A stretch of DNA of 64,000 bases from Variovorax sp. PCZ-1 (GTDB lineage: Bacteria; Pseudomonadota; Gammaproteobacteria; Burkholderiales; Burkholderiaceae_C): positions 124,001-188,000 of the forward strand of contig NZ_JAHCDN010000003.1 in assembly GCF_018413605.1 (NCBI RefSeq), given 5' to 3'. A program made the position numbers and the translations under genes. The notes under the pieces were generated by a model. That model was given only the letters and a program-made list of their open reading frames with translations. It searched no databases and was not told the DNA's origin. Position 1 is the stretch's first letter. The number at the start of each line of letters is the position of its first letter. Shown in pieces: positions 1 through 8,193 of the stretch.

Positions 1-2586
1 GTCGGCCAAGCTGGCACTGCTACGGAAGAGGTTGTAGTTTTCTGCATTGGAGCCTGTGTAGGCTGTACCGCCATCGAACTGCGTATTGAGATTACTTGCG
101 CAAGTGGCTGCACTGCTGCCAGCCATGATTTGCGTGCCGCTGACGGTAAAGCTTGCTGGTGCAGGGAAGGTGAACTTGAGGTTCTCTCCAGCCTGCACAT
201 TGGTGGCATTGGTGCTGCCCGTATTTGCTATGGTTACGGCATAAGCTACGCGGAAGCGTTTGCCAGAGATGTCAAGCTGAACAGGGATAGAGGCACTCTT
301 GAGGACATCCAACAACTGCGGAGCAAAGCTTACTGGTGTGGGGTCGGCAAAATCTGAGCCGGGCGTGCTCGGCAAACCTGGAGCGGGTGGCAACACACCA
401 GGCGCTCCGGGTGGATTCACCGTCTTGTCGGTGGATTCGTCTCTTGCCAACGTGCCAGCTGGATAGCTTGCTGTGGTGACTGGTGTGCTGGGGTTGTCAG
501 CCACCGTTGGGCCAGGGTTCGCTGGGTTGCTGGAGCCGCTTGCATACACGCTGTTTTTCTGCGCGGTGGTGGGTATGGCCGCAACACCGCCATAGTCCAC
601 GGTGACTACAAAAGCGAAATCACAGCGCTGGCCTTGTGTGAGCGTGTTGCTACCTGAGAGCAATTTGGTATTGGTGCCTTGGCCTGTGAATGCTGGGCTA
701 GCAGGTGTGCAAGTCGCGCCATTGACGCCCGTGGTTGTGACGGGGCCGACGGTGACGGTGCTCGCACCAGGGAAGCTGCGACGCAAGTTATCTACAGCTT
801 GGACATTTGGTAGGGGTGTTGCGCCATTGTTGCCCACGCTCACGCTGTATGGCACGGCGAAACGACCATTACCGAGATCTTGCGGTGTGCCAGCACTCTT
901 GCGTGTATCAACGACGGGCTGAGGTGTGATCGTGATGGGCTTGGTGGCCGTATCGCAGGCGGGTGGGCTTTGTGTAGGAACAGCGCATATTTGGTAGGTT
1001 AATGTGTAGTTGCCTGCAGGCGCTGTCGATGGAATGGTGATGTTGCCGCTGCTATCCACTGTCGGGGCGTTAGTTCCGCTTAGCCCAGGGCTTGACAGCA
1101 AGGTCACTGTGACGTTCGCCGCTGTTGCAGGCTGATTACCCACCGTGTCATTGCCCAATACAGGAAATGTGACCGCCTGCCCTTGCGCAACCGTTTGAAG
1201 TGGATCATTCACCGCATCAATCACGGTGAAGGTTTTGGAGGCTTGATTGTTGGAGGGCGTCGGGTCAGGGCTGCTGCTGCCGGCCGTGACAGTGAAAGAG
1301 CCACTGCTCAATGGGATATCAGTCCCACCGAGCGTACCTGGCACCTGAATGGTCACGGGGCAAGAAATCGTGTTGTTTCCTGCGCTGGCACGCAAGGCTT
1401 CCACCGGCAAAGGAGGCGTACAAGTACCGACGGTCACAACCGCACCGGGGATGTTGGAGGTGATTGCACAAGTGGGGGCGGTAGCACCGGCGGGGCCATT
1501 GTTAACGCAAACTGCGTTGGTCGTTATCGTGCTGCCTGGTGACACCACGGCAGGTAAAACGGGCGGCTGAGCGACCATGTCAGCATCTACATTCACGCAA
1601 TTTGCGCCATCACTGGCAGCAACAGAGCTGGGCAGAGTCAAACCAGCGGTACTCAAAGCAGCGGCAGATATGCTCAAGGGCCCTGTAGGAAAGGCTGCAC
1701 CAAAACTGAAATTAACCTTGCTGAGTTTTCCGTCACCGTTTGAAAAAACAAAAAGATCGCCAGCATCGTTCAAAAATGCTGAGCCGACACCGCCAACACT
1801 GCTTGGCAGGGTGCGAACCGTGGCAACTGCAGTGTTCGCCGGGGTCAGGGCAATTTGAATGATGCTGTTACCCGTTGCGGCATATAAGTTTCCGTCGGGC
1901 GCAAACGAAACATCACCGGGATTGACGACGGGTATGTTCAAAGGATAGACCTGTGACACTTGAATATTGCCGCTGCCATCAGGTACCAAGTTGTCGATTC
2001 TGTAAATCGCTTGAGGAACAATGCCGGCAGCACCTTGCCCGAGGATGTAATAACGACCTTGCGTGTCAAAAACGCCTGCCGTTGGTACGAAGCTACTGGA
2101 AAGCGCTGGCGATTGTCCAGCCGAGGTCACCACTGTGCCGACGAGTTGCACGCCGCCTTGTCCAACGCGGTAAATCTTTGGCTGCTGCGTGGCTTGCTGA
2201 AGCGCATACATGAACCCGTCTTGTCTGCGAAAGCCAATTGCATTCAGATCGACGGGAATTAAACTGCTACCGAAGACGCTTTGCGCAGAACCTCCTGTGC
2301 TGAGCGCTGAGGATGGGAAACGGAGCAGTGCTGTCGAGCCCCCACCCGCTCTGGTTTGATAAAAATTCGCATCACATGCAAATGCTGCCCCTGCGTTGGT
2401 CGTGCTGACTTGTGCTTGCGCAGAATGTGCGCCCAACAAAGCCATAGACGCCAAAACTGCGAACATGGGCTTGGCAATCAGATCCGACGCGGGCTTTAGA
2501 CAGCCTAACCGATCTGTGAGTGCAGAGAGGGTCTCGTCCCCCCAACGCATGAAACTTTTTATTGGCTTGGAAGCGAGTTTCTTCAT
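1..2586 (-). CDS. large secreted DUF11-type repeat protein (partial, runs off the window)
   Basis: The minus-strand frame stays open from an ATG at 2586 to the window edge, giving 862 residues with no stop, so the C terminus is missing. The N terminus is an unusually long signal peptide: a hydrophobic stretch around residues 41-53 with a likely cut after AHSAQA near residue 58. Residues about 65-300 (AFACDANFYQTR, GFRRQDGFMYAL, SFAPDGNLYAATG) resemble the beta-propeller-like N-terminal domain often found in front of DUF11 repeats. From about residue 450 there are Thr/Ser/Pro-rich Ig-like segments, with DUF11-like repeats starting near residues 555 (DTRKSAGTPQDLGNGRF) and 757 (LDVLKSASIPVQLDISGKRF). 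Such proteins are secreted or surface-attached and their function is mostly unknown. It lies downstream of parB on the same strand but behind a 234-bp AT-rich gap, so it probably has its own promoter. The family call is confident; the role is not known. Confidence 0.8.
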   Translation of the reverse strand, partial: MKKLASKPIKSFMRWGDETLSALTDRLGCLKPASDLIAKPMFAVLASMALLGAHSAQAQVSTTNAGAAFACDANFYQTRAGGGSTALLRFPSSALSTGGSAQSVFGSSLIPVDLNAIGFRRQDGFMYALQQATQQPKIYRVGQGGVQLVGTVVTSAGQSPALSSSFVPTAGVFDTQGRYYILGQGAAGIVPQAIYRIDNLVPDGSGNIQVSQVYPLNIPVVNPGDVSFAPDGNLYAATGNSIIQIALTPANTAVATVRTLPSSVGGVGSAFLNDAGDLFVFSNGDGKLSKVNFSFGAAFPTGPLSISAAALSTAGLTLPSSVAASDGANCVNVDADMVAQPPVLPAVVSPGSTITTNAVCVNNGPAGATAPTCAITSNIPGAVVTVGTCTPPLPVEALRASAGNNTISCPVTIQVPGTLGGTDIPLSSGSFTVTAGSSSPDPTPSNNQASKTFTVIDAVNDPLQTVAQGQAVTFPVLGNDTVGNQPATAANVTVTLLSSPGLSGTNAPTVDSSGNITIPSTAPAGNYTLTYQICAVPTQSPPACDTATKPITITPQPVVDTRKSAGTPQDLGNGRFAVPYSVSVGNNGATPLPNVQAVDNLRRSFPGASTVTVGPVTTTGVNGATCTPASPAFTGQGTNTKLLSGSNTLTQGQRCDFAFVVTVDYGGVAAIPTTAQKNSVYASGSSNPANPGPTVADNPSTPVTTASYPAGTLARDESTDKTVNPPGAPGVLPPAPGLPSTPGSDFADPTPVSFAPQLLDVLKSASIPVQLDISGKRFRVAYAVTIANTGSTNATNVQAGENLKFTFPAPASFTVSGTQIMAGSSAATCASNLNTQFDGGTAYTGSNAENYNLFRSSASLAD

Positions 2587-2820
2587 GATATTCCCGTTAG
2601 ATCGCGCCGTGTAACAAGTTAACAACATAACTCATACAATTCGTGCGATCTTGCACGCTAACAACATGCGACGCAAGTTGTTTTGAATACTTTCGACGTA
2701 TTACGGGAACTATTTAGAAATCAGTGTGTAGCTCTGTTGTGCGCTTAATACAAATTAGTTAATATTTGTTAACTAAATAACATTTATCCCATCAGGTTTA
2801 GAAAAATAATTCTTAGGTAT
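2587..2820. promoter_or_regulatory. AT-rich gap between parB and the DUF11 gene, with a dyad
   Basis: This 234-bp stretch is much richer in A+T than its surroundings. It contains a perfect 8-bp dyad, TTAGTTAA-TATTTG-TTAACTAA (2755-2776), and a smaller one, CGTGC-GATCTT-GCACG, near 2642-2657. It must hold the 3' end of parB mRNA and presumably the promoter and operator of the DUF11 gene. No convincing T-tailed terminator is seen. Confidence 0.4.
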
Positions 2821-3738
2821 TCACTTTTGCAGCTTTTCGATCAAGCCTTGCAGCTCCTCCAAAGAGCCAAATTGAATTGCTAACTCGCCCTGCTCTTCAA
2901 ATTTTCCGTGGCGTTTGACGCGTTTTTTGACGCGGACCTCCACCTGCGCTGTGAGCAGGTCTGACAGCTCTTCTTCTACGCGCTTGATATCGCGGGATTT
3001 TTCTTTACCGGGTTTTTGGGGGGTGAGATTGAATTCGGCACCCAACTTTTTCACCAAGCTTTCAGCTTCGCGCACCGACATTTTCTTGGCGGCGATCTGC
3101 GCAGCGGCGGTGATTTGCGTGGCTCGATCCAGGGCGAGCAGGGCGCGGGCGTGGCCCATGTCAAGGTCGCCTGCCATGAGCATGGTTTGGACAGGATCGG
3201 CCAAATTGAGCAATCGAAGCAGATTGGATGCTGCGCTGCGGCTGCGGCCTACGGCTTGAGCCGCAGTTTCGTGAGTGAGCCCAAACTCTTTGATGAGCCG
3301 TTGTATGCCTTGAGCTTCTTCGAGGGGATTGAGGTCTTCGCGCTGGATATTCTCAATCAGCGCCATCGCCGCAGCGGCTTCGTTGGGCACATCGCGCACG
3401 AGCACGGGCACGCTGTCGAGCCCGGCCAAGCGAGCCGCACGGCTTCTGCGCTCGCCGGCAATGATTTCGTATTTGCCTTTGTTTTTGCCTTCTGAGAGCA
3501 AGCGCACCAGAATCGGCTGCATGATGCCTTGTGCTTTGATGCTCTCGGCGAGCTCATACAAAGCGCCTTCGTCCATGCGCGTGCGCGGCTGATATTGGCC
3601 GGGCACGAGATCGTCGAGCCGGAGGCTGGCAGGCTGACCGGGATTGGCGGGACTGCTGGCGGCAGGCGTGTCTTGCACTTTGGGGCCGAGCAGAGCTTCA
3701 AGCCCCATGCCGAGGCCTTTTGGTTTTTTGGTGACCAT
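2821..3738 (-). CDS. parB: chromosome partitioning protein ParB
   Basis: ParB/Spo0J-family CTP-dependent clamp that loads at parS sites and, with ParA and SMC, segregates the origin region. The 305-residue protein has the expected order: a basic N terminus (KKPKGLGMGLEALLG), the CTP-binding ParB/sulfiredoxin-like domain with GERRSRAARL at residues 95-104 and ENIQREDLNP at 129-138, a helix-turn-helix (LTHETAAQAVGRSRSAAS) near 155-172, and a C-terminal dimerisation segment. Its targets are visible as five parS sites 9-11 kb away in mnmG-rsmG. No parA is found next to it or anywhere in the window, although parA normally precedes parB in Burkholderiales. The upstream neighbour is instead a small serine hydrolase. 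Confidence 0.96.
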   Translation of the reverse strand: MVTKKPKGLGMGLEALLGPKVQDTPAASSPANPGQPASLRLDDLVPGQYQPRTRMDEGALYELAESIKAQGIMQPILVRLLSEGKNKGKYEIIAGERRSRAARLAGLDSVPVLVRDVPNEAAAAMALIENIQREDLNPLEEAQGIQRLIKEFGLTHETAAQAVGRSRSAASNLLRLLNLADPVQTMLMAGDLDMGHARALLALDRATQITAAAQIAAKKMSVREAESLVKKLGAEFNLTPQKPGKEKSRDIKRVEEELSDLLTAQVEVRVKKRVKRHGKFEEQGELAIQFGSLEELQGLIEKLQK

Positions 3739-3780
3739 GATGGATTCTTTTTCGCGAAGCTGTGATTGTAGGTTCGGAGC

Positions 3781-4371
3781 TTAGCTGGCTAACCGATTGA
3801 GCAAAGCGCAACCTTGCGGCCAATCCCCAAGGCCACTGTCTGCATTGATGTGGCCTTTATCGCCTAGCTCAATCAACTCACTGCCCCAAGCGGCCGCCAT
3901 GTCTTTGCCCGGCTGCAAATCACAAAACGGATCGTTGCTAGAGATCACGCAGATGCTGGGGAAGGGGAGCTTTTGCAACACGGGTGGCCGCCAGCTTTTG
4001 AGCTCTTGCGGAAACTGCTCGCGCAAGCCATCGGGCGGCGCAACCAGCAATGCGCCCCTGATGCGATGCGTTTGTTTGGACAATGCCGCCCAAGCCGCGA
4101 CGAGATGACAACCCAAGCTGTGCGAGATGAAAACAATGTCTTTTGCATCATTTTTTAATGCATTTTCGGCACTTTGCCGGCGTAGTTGCTGCGCAGGGTG
4201 CTCAGTTATTGATAGCAAATGATCTTCCAATCGGGTGATCCAGTCACCACGCAAGGGATGCATCCAATCGTGTTGCATCACGCGTTGCGCAGGGAGTTGC
4301 GTTTCCCAAAGGCTTTGCCAATGCTGTGGGCCAGAGTTTTGCCAGCCAGGGAGGATGAGGTAGGTTGTCAT
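3781..4371 (-). CDS. RBBP9/YdeN-family serine hydrolase
   Basis: Small alpha/beta hydrolase of 196 residues. MTTYLILPGWQNSGPQHWQ is the typical family N terminus. The nucleophile elbow is SHSLG, with the acid in SSNDPFC and the histidine in GDKGHINADSG. The start is set at 4371: a longer reading from 4437 would begin on top of the pckG stop codon and translate through the pckG terminator hairpin. From memory, a hydrolase of this family often sits beside parA/parB in related Burkholderiales, so the pair with parB is probably ancestral. The substrate is unknown. Confidence 0.85.
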   Translation of the reverse strand: MTTYLILPGWQNSGPQHWQSLWETQLPAQRVMQHDWMHPLRGDWITRLEDHLLSITEHPAQQLRRQSAENALKNDAKDIVFISHSLGCHLVAAWAALSKQTHRIRGALLVAPPDGLREQFPQELKSWRPPVLQKLPFPSICVISSNDPFCDLQPGKDMAAAWGSELIELGDKGHINADSGLGDWPQGCALLNRLAS

Positions 4372-4385
4372 GCTGCAAGTATCGT

Positions 4386-4416
4386 AAAAAAACCGCCTGG
4401 TTGGAGGCGGTTTTTT
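4386..4416. terminator. bidirectional-looking terminator after pckG
   Basis: The stem CCGCCT-GGTTGG-AGGCGG is flanked by seven A on one side and six T on the other. It follows the pckG stop at 4434 on the minus strand and separates pckG from the downstream hydrolase. Confidence 0.85.
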
Positions 4417-4433
4417 ATCGAAGCAGATTTGGA

Positions 4434-6284
4434 TCAAGCAGCGAGGCGTTTTTCCAAAGCCGCTTTTGCAGAAGTGAGCTCAACAGGCAAGTGATACGCC
4501 AACTGCGTGAACAGCTCTTCATGTAGCTTGAGCTCGGCCACCCAAGCGGCTTTGTCCATGCTGGTGACGTTGGTGAACTGCTCTTTGGAGAAGTTCAGAC
4601 CCGTCCAGTTCAGTTCTTCGTAGTTGGGGCTGATGCCGAAAGCGTGTTCCACACCAGCTGCTTGACCTTCGATGCGGTCGATCATCCACTTCAAGACGCG
4701 CATGTTCTCGCCGTAGCCTGGCCAGATGAATTTGCCGTCTTGGCCTTTGCGGAACCAATTTGTAGTGAAGATCTTTGGTTGCTTGGCTCCAGCGGCGGTG
4801 AGCTTGTTGCCGAGGTTGAGCCAGTGCTGGAAATAGTCGCTCATGTTGTAGCCCATGAAGGGCAGCATGGCAAACGGGTCGCGGCGCACGACGCCTTGTT
4901 GGCCAAATGCGGCGGCGGTCGTCTCGCTGCCCATGGTCGCTGCCATGTAAACGCCTTCTGTCCAGTTGCGGGCTTCCGTCACCAAAGGTACGGTTGTCGA
5001 GCGACGGCCACCGAAGAGGAAGGCATCGATTTTTACGCCTGCTGCGTCGTCCCATGCGCTATCGAGCGCTGGGTTGTTGGTTGCGGCAACGGTAAAGCGT
5101 GCATTAGGGTGCGCGGCTTTTGCGCCCGTTTCTTTGGCGATTTGTGGTGTCCACTCTTTGCCTTGCCAGTCGATCGCGTGAGCAGGGGCATCGCTCATGC
5201 CTTCCCACCACACATCGCCATCATCGGTGAGTGCGACGTTGGTGTAGATCACGTCTTTGTCCAAACTGGCCATGCAGTTAGGATTCGTCAAAGTGTTTGT
5301 GCCAGGGGCGACACCGAAGTAGCCGGCTTCTGGGTTGATCGCGCGCAATGTGCCATCGGCTTGCGGTTTGATCCAGGCGATGTCGTCGCCGATGGTGGTG
5401 ACTTTCCAGCCGTCGAAGCCTGCTGGGGGAATCAGCATCGCAAAGTTCGTCTTGCCGCATGCTGATGGGAAGGCGGCAGCAACGTGGTATTTCTTGCCTT
5501 GAGGATTCGTCACACCGAGGATGAGCATGTGCTCAGCGAGCCAGCCTTGATCGCGGCCCATGGTGGATGCAATACGCAACGCGAAGCATTTTTTGCCGAG
5601 CAAGGCGTTGCCGCCGTAGCCCGAGCCATAGCTCCAGATTTCGCGGGTCTCGGGGTAGTGAACGATGTATTTGGTTTTGTTGCAAGGCCAGCTCACGTCT
5701 TTTTCGCCAGCAGCCAAAGGCGCGCCCACGGTGTGCACGCAAGGCACGAAATCTCCGTTCACGCCGATCACGTCGTACACGGCCTTGCCCATGCGCGTCA
5801 TGATGCGCATGTTGACTGCCACGTAGGGAGAGTCGGACAACTCAATGCCGATGTGCGCAATGTTGGAACCAAGTGGGCCCATCGAGAAAGGCACAACATA
5901 CATCGTGCGGCCACGCATGCAGCCGTCGAACAATGAGTTCAAAGTAGCGCGCATTTCCGCAGGCGCTGCCCAGTTGTTGGTCGGGCCTGCGTCTTCTTTT
6001 TTCTCGGAGCAGATGTAGGTGCGGTCTTCCACGCGAGCCACATCGGATGGATCGCTCCAAGCGAGGAAGGAGCCGGGGCGCTTGGCCGGGTTGAGCTTTT
6101 TGAAGGTGCCTGCGTCAACGAGCTGCTGGCAGAGCGCATCGTATTCTTCCTTGCTGCCATCGCACCAGTGGATGGCGGCGGGCTTGCACAGGGCGACCAT
6201 ATCGGCCACCCAAGCAATCAGCTTGGCGTTTTTCACATAGCTCGGTGTCCCTAATTCGAGACCCTGCATCATGGGAGCGTTCAT
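4434..6284 (-). CDS. pckG: phosphoenolpyruvate carboxykinase (GTP)
   Basis: Converts oxaloacetate plus GTP to phosphoenolpyruvate, CO2 and GDP, the first committed gluconeogenic step, in the cytosol. The 616-residue length fits the GTP-dependent class (about 600-620) rather than the ATP class (about 540). The signature nucleotide loop with the reactive cysteine is [12 protein letters not shown] near residue 275, followed by the metal-binding kinase-2 segment GDDIAWIKP near 303. [12 protein letters not shown] and [19 protein letters not shown] are also typical. It is a single-gene unit with a strong terminator downstream. A 15-bp inverted repeat lies just upstream of the start (see 6308-6366). 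Confidence 0.97.
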   Translation of the reverse strand: MNAPMMQGLELGTPSYVKNAKLIAWVADMVALCKPAAIHWCDGSKEEYDALCQQLVDAGTFKKLNPAKRPGSFLAWSDPSDVARVEDRTYICSEKKEDAGPTNNWAAPAEMRATLNSLFDGCMRGRTMYVVPFSMGPLGSNIAHIGIELSDSPYVAVNMRIMTRMGKAVYDVIGVNGDFVPCVHTVGAPLAAGEKDVSWPCNKTKYIVHYPETREIWSYGSGYGGNALLGKKCFALRIASTMGRDQGWLAEHMLILGVTNPQGKKYHVAAAFPSACGKTNFAMLIPPAGFDGWKVTTIGDDIAWIKPQADGTLRAINPEAGYFGVAPGTNTLTNPNCMASLDKDVIYTNVALTDDGDVWWEGMSDAPAHAIDWQGKEWTPQIAKETGAKAAHPNARFTVAATNNPALDSAWDDAAGVKIDAFLFGGRRSTTVPLVTEARNWTEGVYMAATMGSETTAAAFGQQGVVRRDPFAMLPFMGYNMSDYFQHWLNLGNKLTAAGAKQPKIFTTNWFRKGQDGKFIWPGYGENMRVLKWMIDRIEGQAAGVEHAFGISPNYEELNWTGLNFSKEQFTNVTSMDKAAWVAELKLHEELFTQLAYHLPVELTSAKAALEKRLAA

Positions 6285-6307
6285 CGGATGTCCTCTAAGT
6301 TAAAAAT

Positions 6308-6366
6308 CTGTTTTTGCAAGGGTTTGACGCATCCTGCACAATCCCATCCAGCCCTTGCAAAAACAG
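6308..6366. promoter_or_regulatory. 15-bp perfect inverted repeat upstream of pckG
   Basis: CTGTTTTTGCAAGGG (6308-6322) and its exact reverse complement (6352-6366) are separated by 29 bp. They lie 24-82 bp upstream of the pckG start and before the ModA-like gene on the other strand. It could be an operator with two opposed boxes, or a stem in the pckG leader RNA. No T tract follows, so a terminator is unlikely. Confidence 0.55.
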
Positions 6367-6437
6367 CTTCCTGCATTCCCGAAGCCCTCAATTTTAAAAC
6401 TCCACCCCCGAGTTACTTGTCAGTTACAGCGAAATCT

Positions 6438-7244
6438 ATGCAATCCATGCATGACTTTATGCTTCATAGAAGAAGCTTTTTGCCAGCTTTGCTAGCGGGT
6501 GGCGTCGCGCTTATTGCCGGCTCTCAAGCTTGGGCTCAAGGCTCCGCTCAGGCCGCGCCCATCCGCGTGGCAGCAGCAAGCGATTTGAAATTCGCCTTGG
6601 CCGAGCTGGGCGCACAGTTTGAAAAGCAAACCGGCCTGAAACTGGCCATCACTTTCGGCTCTTCAGGCAATCTGGCGCGGCAGCTTGAGCAGGGCTTGCC
6701 GATGGATGTGTTTTTATCTGCGGATGAGGCACTGGTGTTTCGCTTGGCCAAGGGCGGCTGGGCGCGCGATGAAGGCGTGGTGTATGGCACGGGGCGACTG
6801 GCTTGGATCGTGCCTAAAGATTCCCGTGCTGCGTTATCTCCAGACCTGAAAGGGCTGACTGCGGCTTTGGGCGAATCGGGCAAGCTCTCGATTGCTAACC
6901 CCGATCACGCACCGTATGGCCGCGCGGCTCGGTCAGCTTTGCAAAACACTGGGGTGTGGCCAGCCGTACAAAGCCGTTTGGTGCTTGGAGAAAATGTGAG
7001 CCAAGCCACACAGTTTGTGAGCACGGGAGCTGCGCAGGTGGGCGTGGTGGCTTTGTCTTTGGCGGTAGCGCCAGAAGTTGCGCAGCGCACGCGCCATGGC
7101 GTGGTGGATGCAGCGCTTCATCCGCCGATCATTCAACGCATGGCTTTACACGCTAAAGCGCCAGTTTCAGCGCAACGCTTCTACGCTTTTTTGCAGACGA
7201 ATACTGCAAAAGCTGTGTTGTCATCCCACGGACTCGGTCAATAA
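6438..7244 (+). CDS. modA: orphan ModA-like molybdate/oxyanion-binding protein
   Basis: Periplasmic substrate-binding protein of the ModA family. After a signal peptide (HRRSFLPALLAGG, RR-x-F-L resembling a Tat signal; cut near AWAQG) the mature part starts IRVAAASDLKFALAELG. It has the family's FGSSGNLARQLEQGLPMD oxyanion-binding segment and VFLSADEA. In-frame ATGs at 6438, 6447 and 6459 are possible starts and none has a clear ribosome site; a reading from 6288 would put long low-complexity sequence before the signal peptide and is unlikely. No modB or modC follows: the next gene is a TetR regulator on the other strand. It is therefore either an orphan binding protein using a distant permease or one for another substrate. 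Confidence 0.8.
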   Translation: MQSMHDFMLHRRSFLPALLAGGVALIAGSQAWAQGSAQAAPIRVAAASDLKFALAELGAQFEKQTGLKLAITFGSSGNLARQLEQGLPMDVFLSADEALVFRLAKGGWARDEGVVYGTGRLAWIVPKDSRAALSPDLKGLTAALGESGKLSIANPDHAPYGRAARSALQNTGVWPAVQSRLVLGENVSQATQFVSTGAAQVGVVALSLAVAPEVAQRTRHGVVDAALHPPIIQRMALHAKAPVSAQRFYAFLQTNTAKAVLSSHGLGQ

Positions 7245-7246
7245 CA

Positions 7247-7300
7247 GTGCTATTTTTTAATAGCACTTTGCGCAGATTCTACGCCGGCAAACTGCTGATA
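7247..7300 (+). repeat. dispersed hairpin repeat, copy 1
   Basis: Archetype copy. The hairpin GTGCTATT-n-AATAGCAC is followed by the core TTTGCGCAGATTCTACGCCG and GCAAACTGC. It begins 3 bp after the stop of the ModA-like gene, on the same strand. Confidence 0.85.
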
Positions 7301-7326
7301 TGGCATTTATTTTGCTGATGGGGCTT

Positions 7327-8004
7327 TCAATCAATGGCACGCACTTTCTCTTTCCACAGCGTCGCCCCCAGCAGCACCACTTGGAGTTGCTGCACAAAGT
7401 TTTCGGTCATTTCAGCCTCTAGCAAGGGCTGATTGGGAGGCAAATCCAGAATCTCAGGCGCTACTGCGAGCATGGTGGTGACGATCAAACCGCAGATCAT
7501 TTGCAGACTGCGGGTGGAGAGGTCTTTGTAGAGGCCCAGATGCCGGAAATCTTGTGCCATCTCGTTGGTGAAGTGGGTCACATCGTTGCGAATCGCCAGG
7601 CGCAGAATGCGGCTGCCGCCCGAGCGCTCACTGGAGATGAAAAGAAACAACAAGCGGTTTTGCAGCACATACTGGTGATACACCTGCACCGAGCGGCGCA
7701 CGATATCGCCCGGCGCCACGCCGCCTTGCCGCGCCTCGCGAAGAAGCCGGCGCAGGGTGATGCCCACTTCTTCCACCAGCGCGAGGCCGAGCTCATCGGT
7801 GTTGCGAAAGTGTCGGTAAAAAGCGTTGGGCACCATGCCGGCCTCGCGAGCAATTTCACGAATGCCTAAGCTCGTGAAACTGCGGCCTTCGCCCATGAGC
7901 TGGAGCGCGGCCTGCGTCAAGCCTGCGCGCGTGAGGTCTTTGCGCGCACTGCGACTCAATTCTTCTTTGGGGCTTTGCTCTTCGGCGGGGCGGGTTTTCT
8001 TCAT
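7327..8004 (-). CDS. TetR-family repressor, DesT/FabR-like
   Basis: Transcriptional repressor of 225 residues. The N-terminal helix-turn-helix (FTSLGIREIAREAGMVP, then NAFYRHFRN, about residues 43-68) is typical of the FabR/DesT branch that senses acyl-CoA saturation. The start at 8004 is chosen because the longer reading from 8058 would run through the operator copy at 8016-8035. It is divergent from a ferredoxin reductase plus fatty-acid desaturase. That matches the Pseudomonas desT-desC-desB logic: the repressor controls a Delta-9 desaturase and its electron donor, and itself. The ligand is inferred from context. Confidence 0.87.
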   Translation of the reverse strand: MKKTRPAEEQSPKEELSRSARKDLTRAGLTQAALQLMGEGRSFTSLGIREIAREAGMVPNAFYRHFRNTDELGLALVEEVGITLRRLLREARQGGVAPGDIVRRSVQVYHQYVLQNRLLFLFISSERSGGSRILRLAIRNDVTHFTNEMAQDFRHLGLYKDLSTRSLQMICGLIVTTMLAVAPEILDLPPNQPLLEAEMTENFVQQLQVVLLGATLWKEKVRAID

Positions 8005-8015
8005 GGCGTCTTGTT

Positions 8016-8035
8016 TTGTGTACGTTCGTATTCTA
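8016..8035. promoter_or_regulatory. operator copy 2 of the TetR/desaturase module
   Basis: TTGTGTACGTTCGTATTCTA: the left 14 bp are identical to the perfect palindrome at 8123, while the right arm is degenerate. It lies 12 bp upstream of the TetR start codon, as expected for autorepression. Confidence 0.6.
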
Positions 8036-8122
8036 TCTTTTCGGCTTGAATTTGGCAAATTCTCTTGTTTTTCATTGGTAATTTGGCTTTGATCCCTAAA
8101 TGAATTGAGTTGGCTTTACTTT

Positions 8123-8142
8123 TTGTGTACGTTCGTACACAA
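8123..8142. promoter_or_regulatory. palindromic operator of the TetR/desaturase module
   Basis: TTGTGTACG-TT-CGTACACAA, with perfect 9-bp arms, lies about 50 bp before the reductase gene and between the divergent genes. It has the size and symmetry of a FabR/DesT-type site, and the TetR protein is the obvious candidate to bind it. Confidence 0.75.
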
Positions 8143-8193
8143 TACGAATCTAGCAAACAGGCATTTGCCTGAAGCCCAGCCCGGAGCCCGCCC

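Noticed and set aside
4644-5465. 273-codon plus-strand frame opposite pckG
   Set aside because: Antisense shadow of a highly conserved gene; no ribosome site or recognisable motif.
6288-6437. longer N terminus for the ModA-like protein
   Set aside because: It would translate the 15-bp inverted repeat and place about 50 non-conserved residues before a signal peptide.
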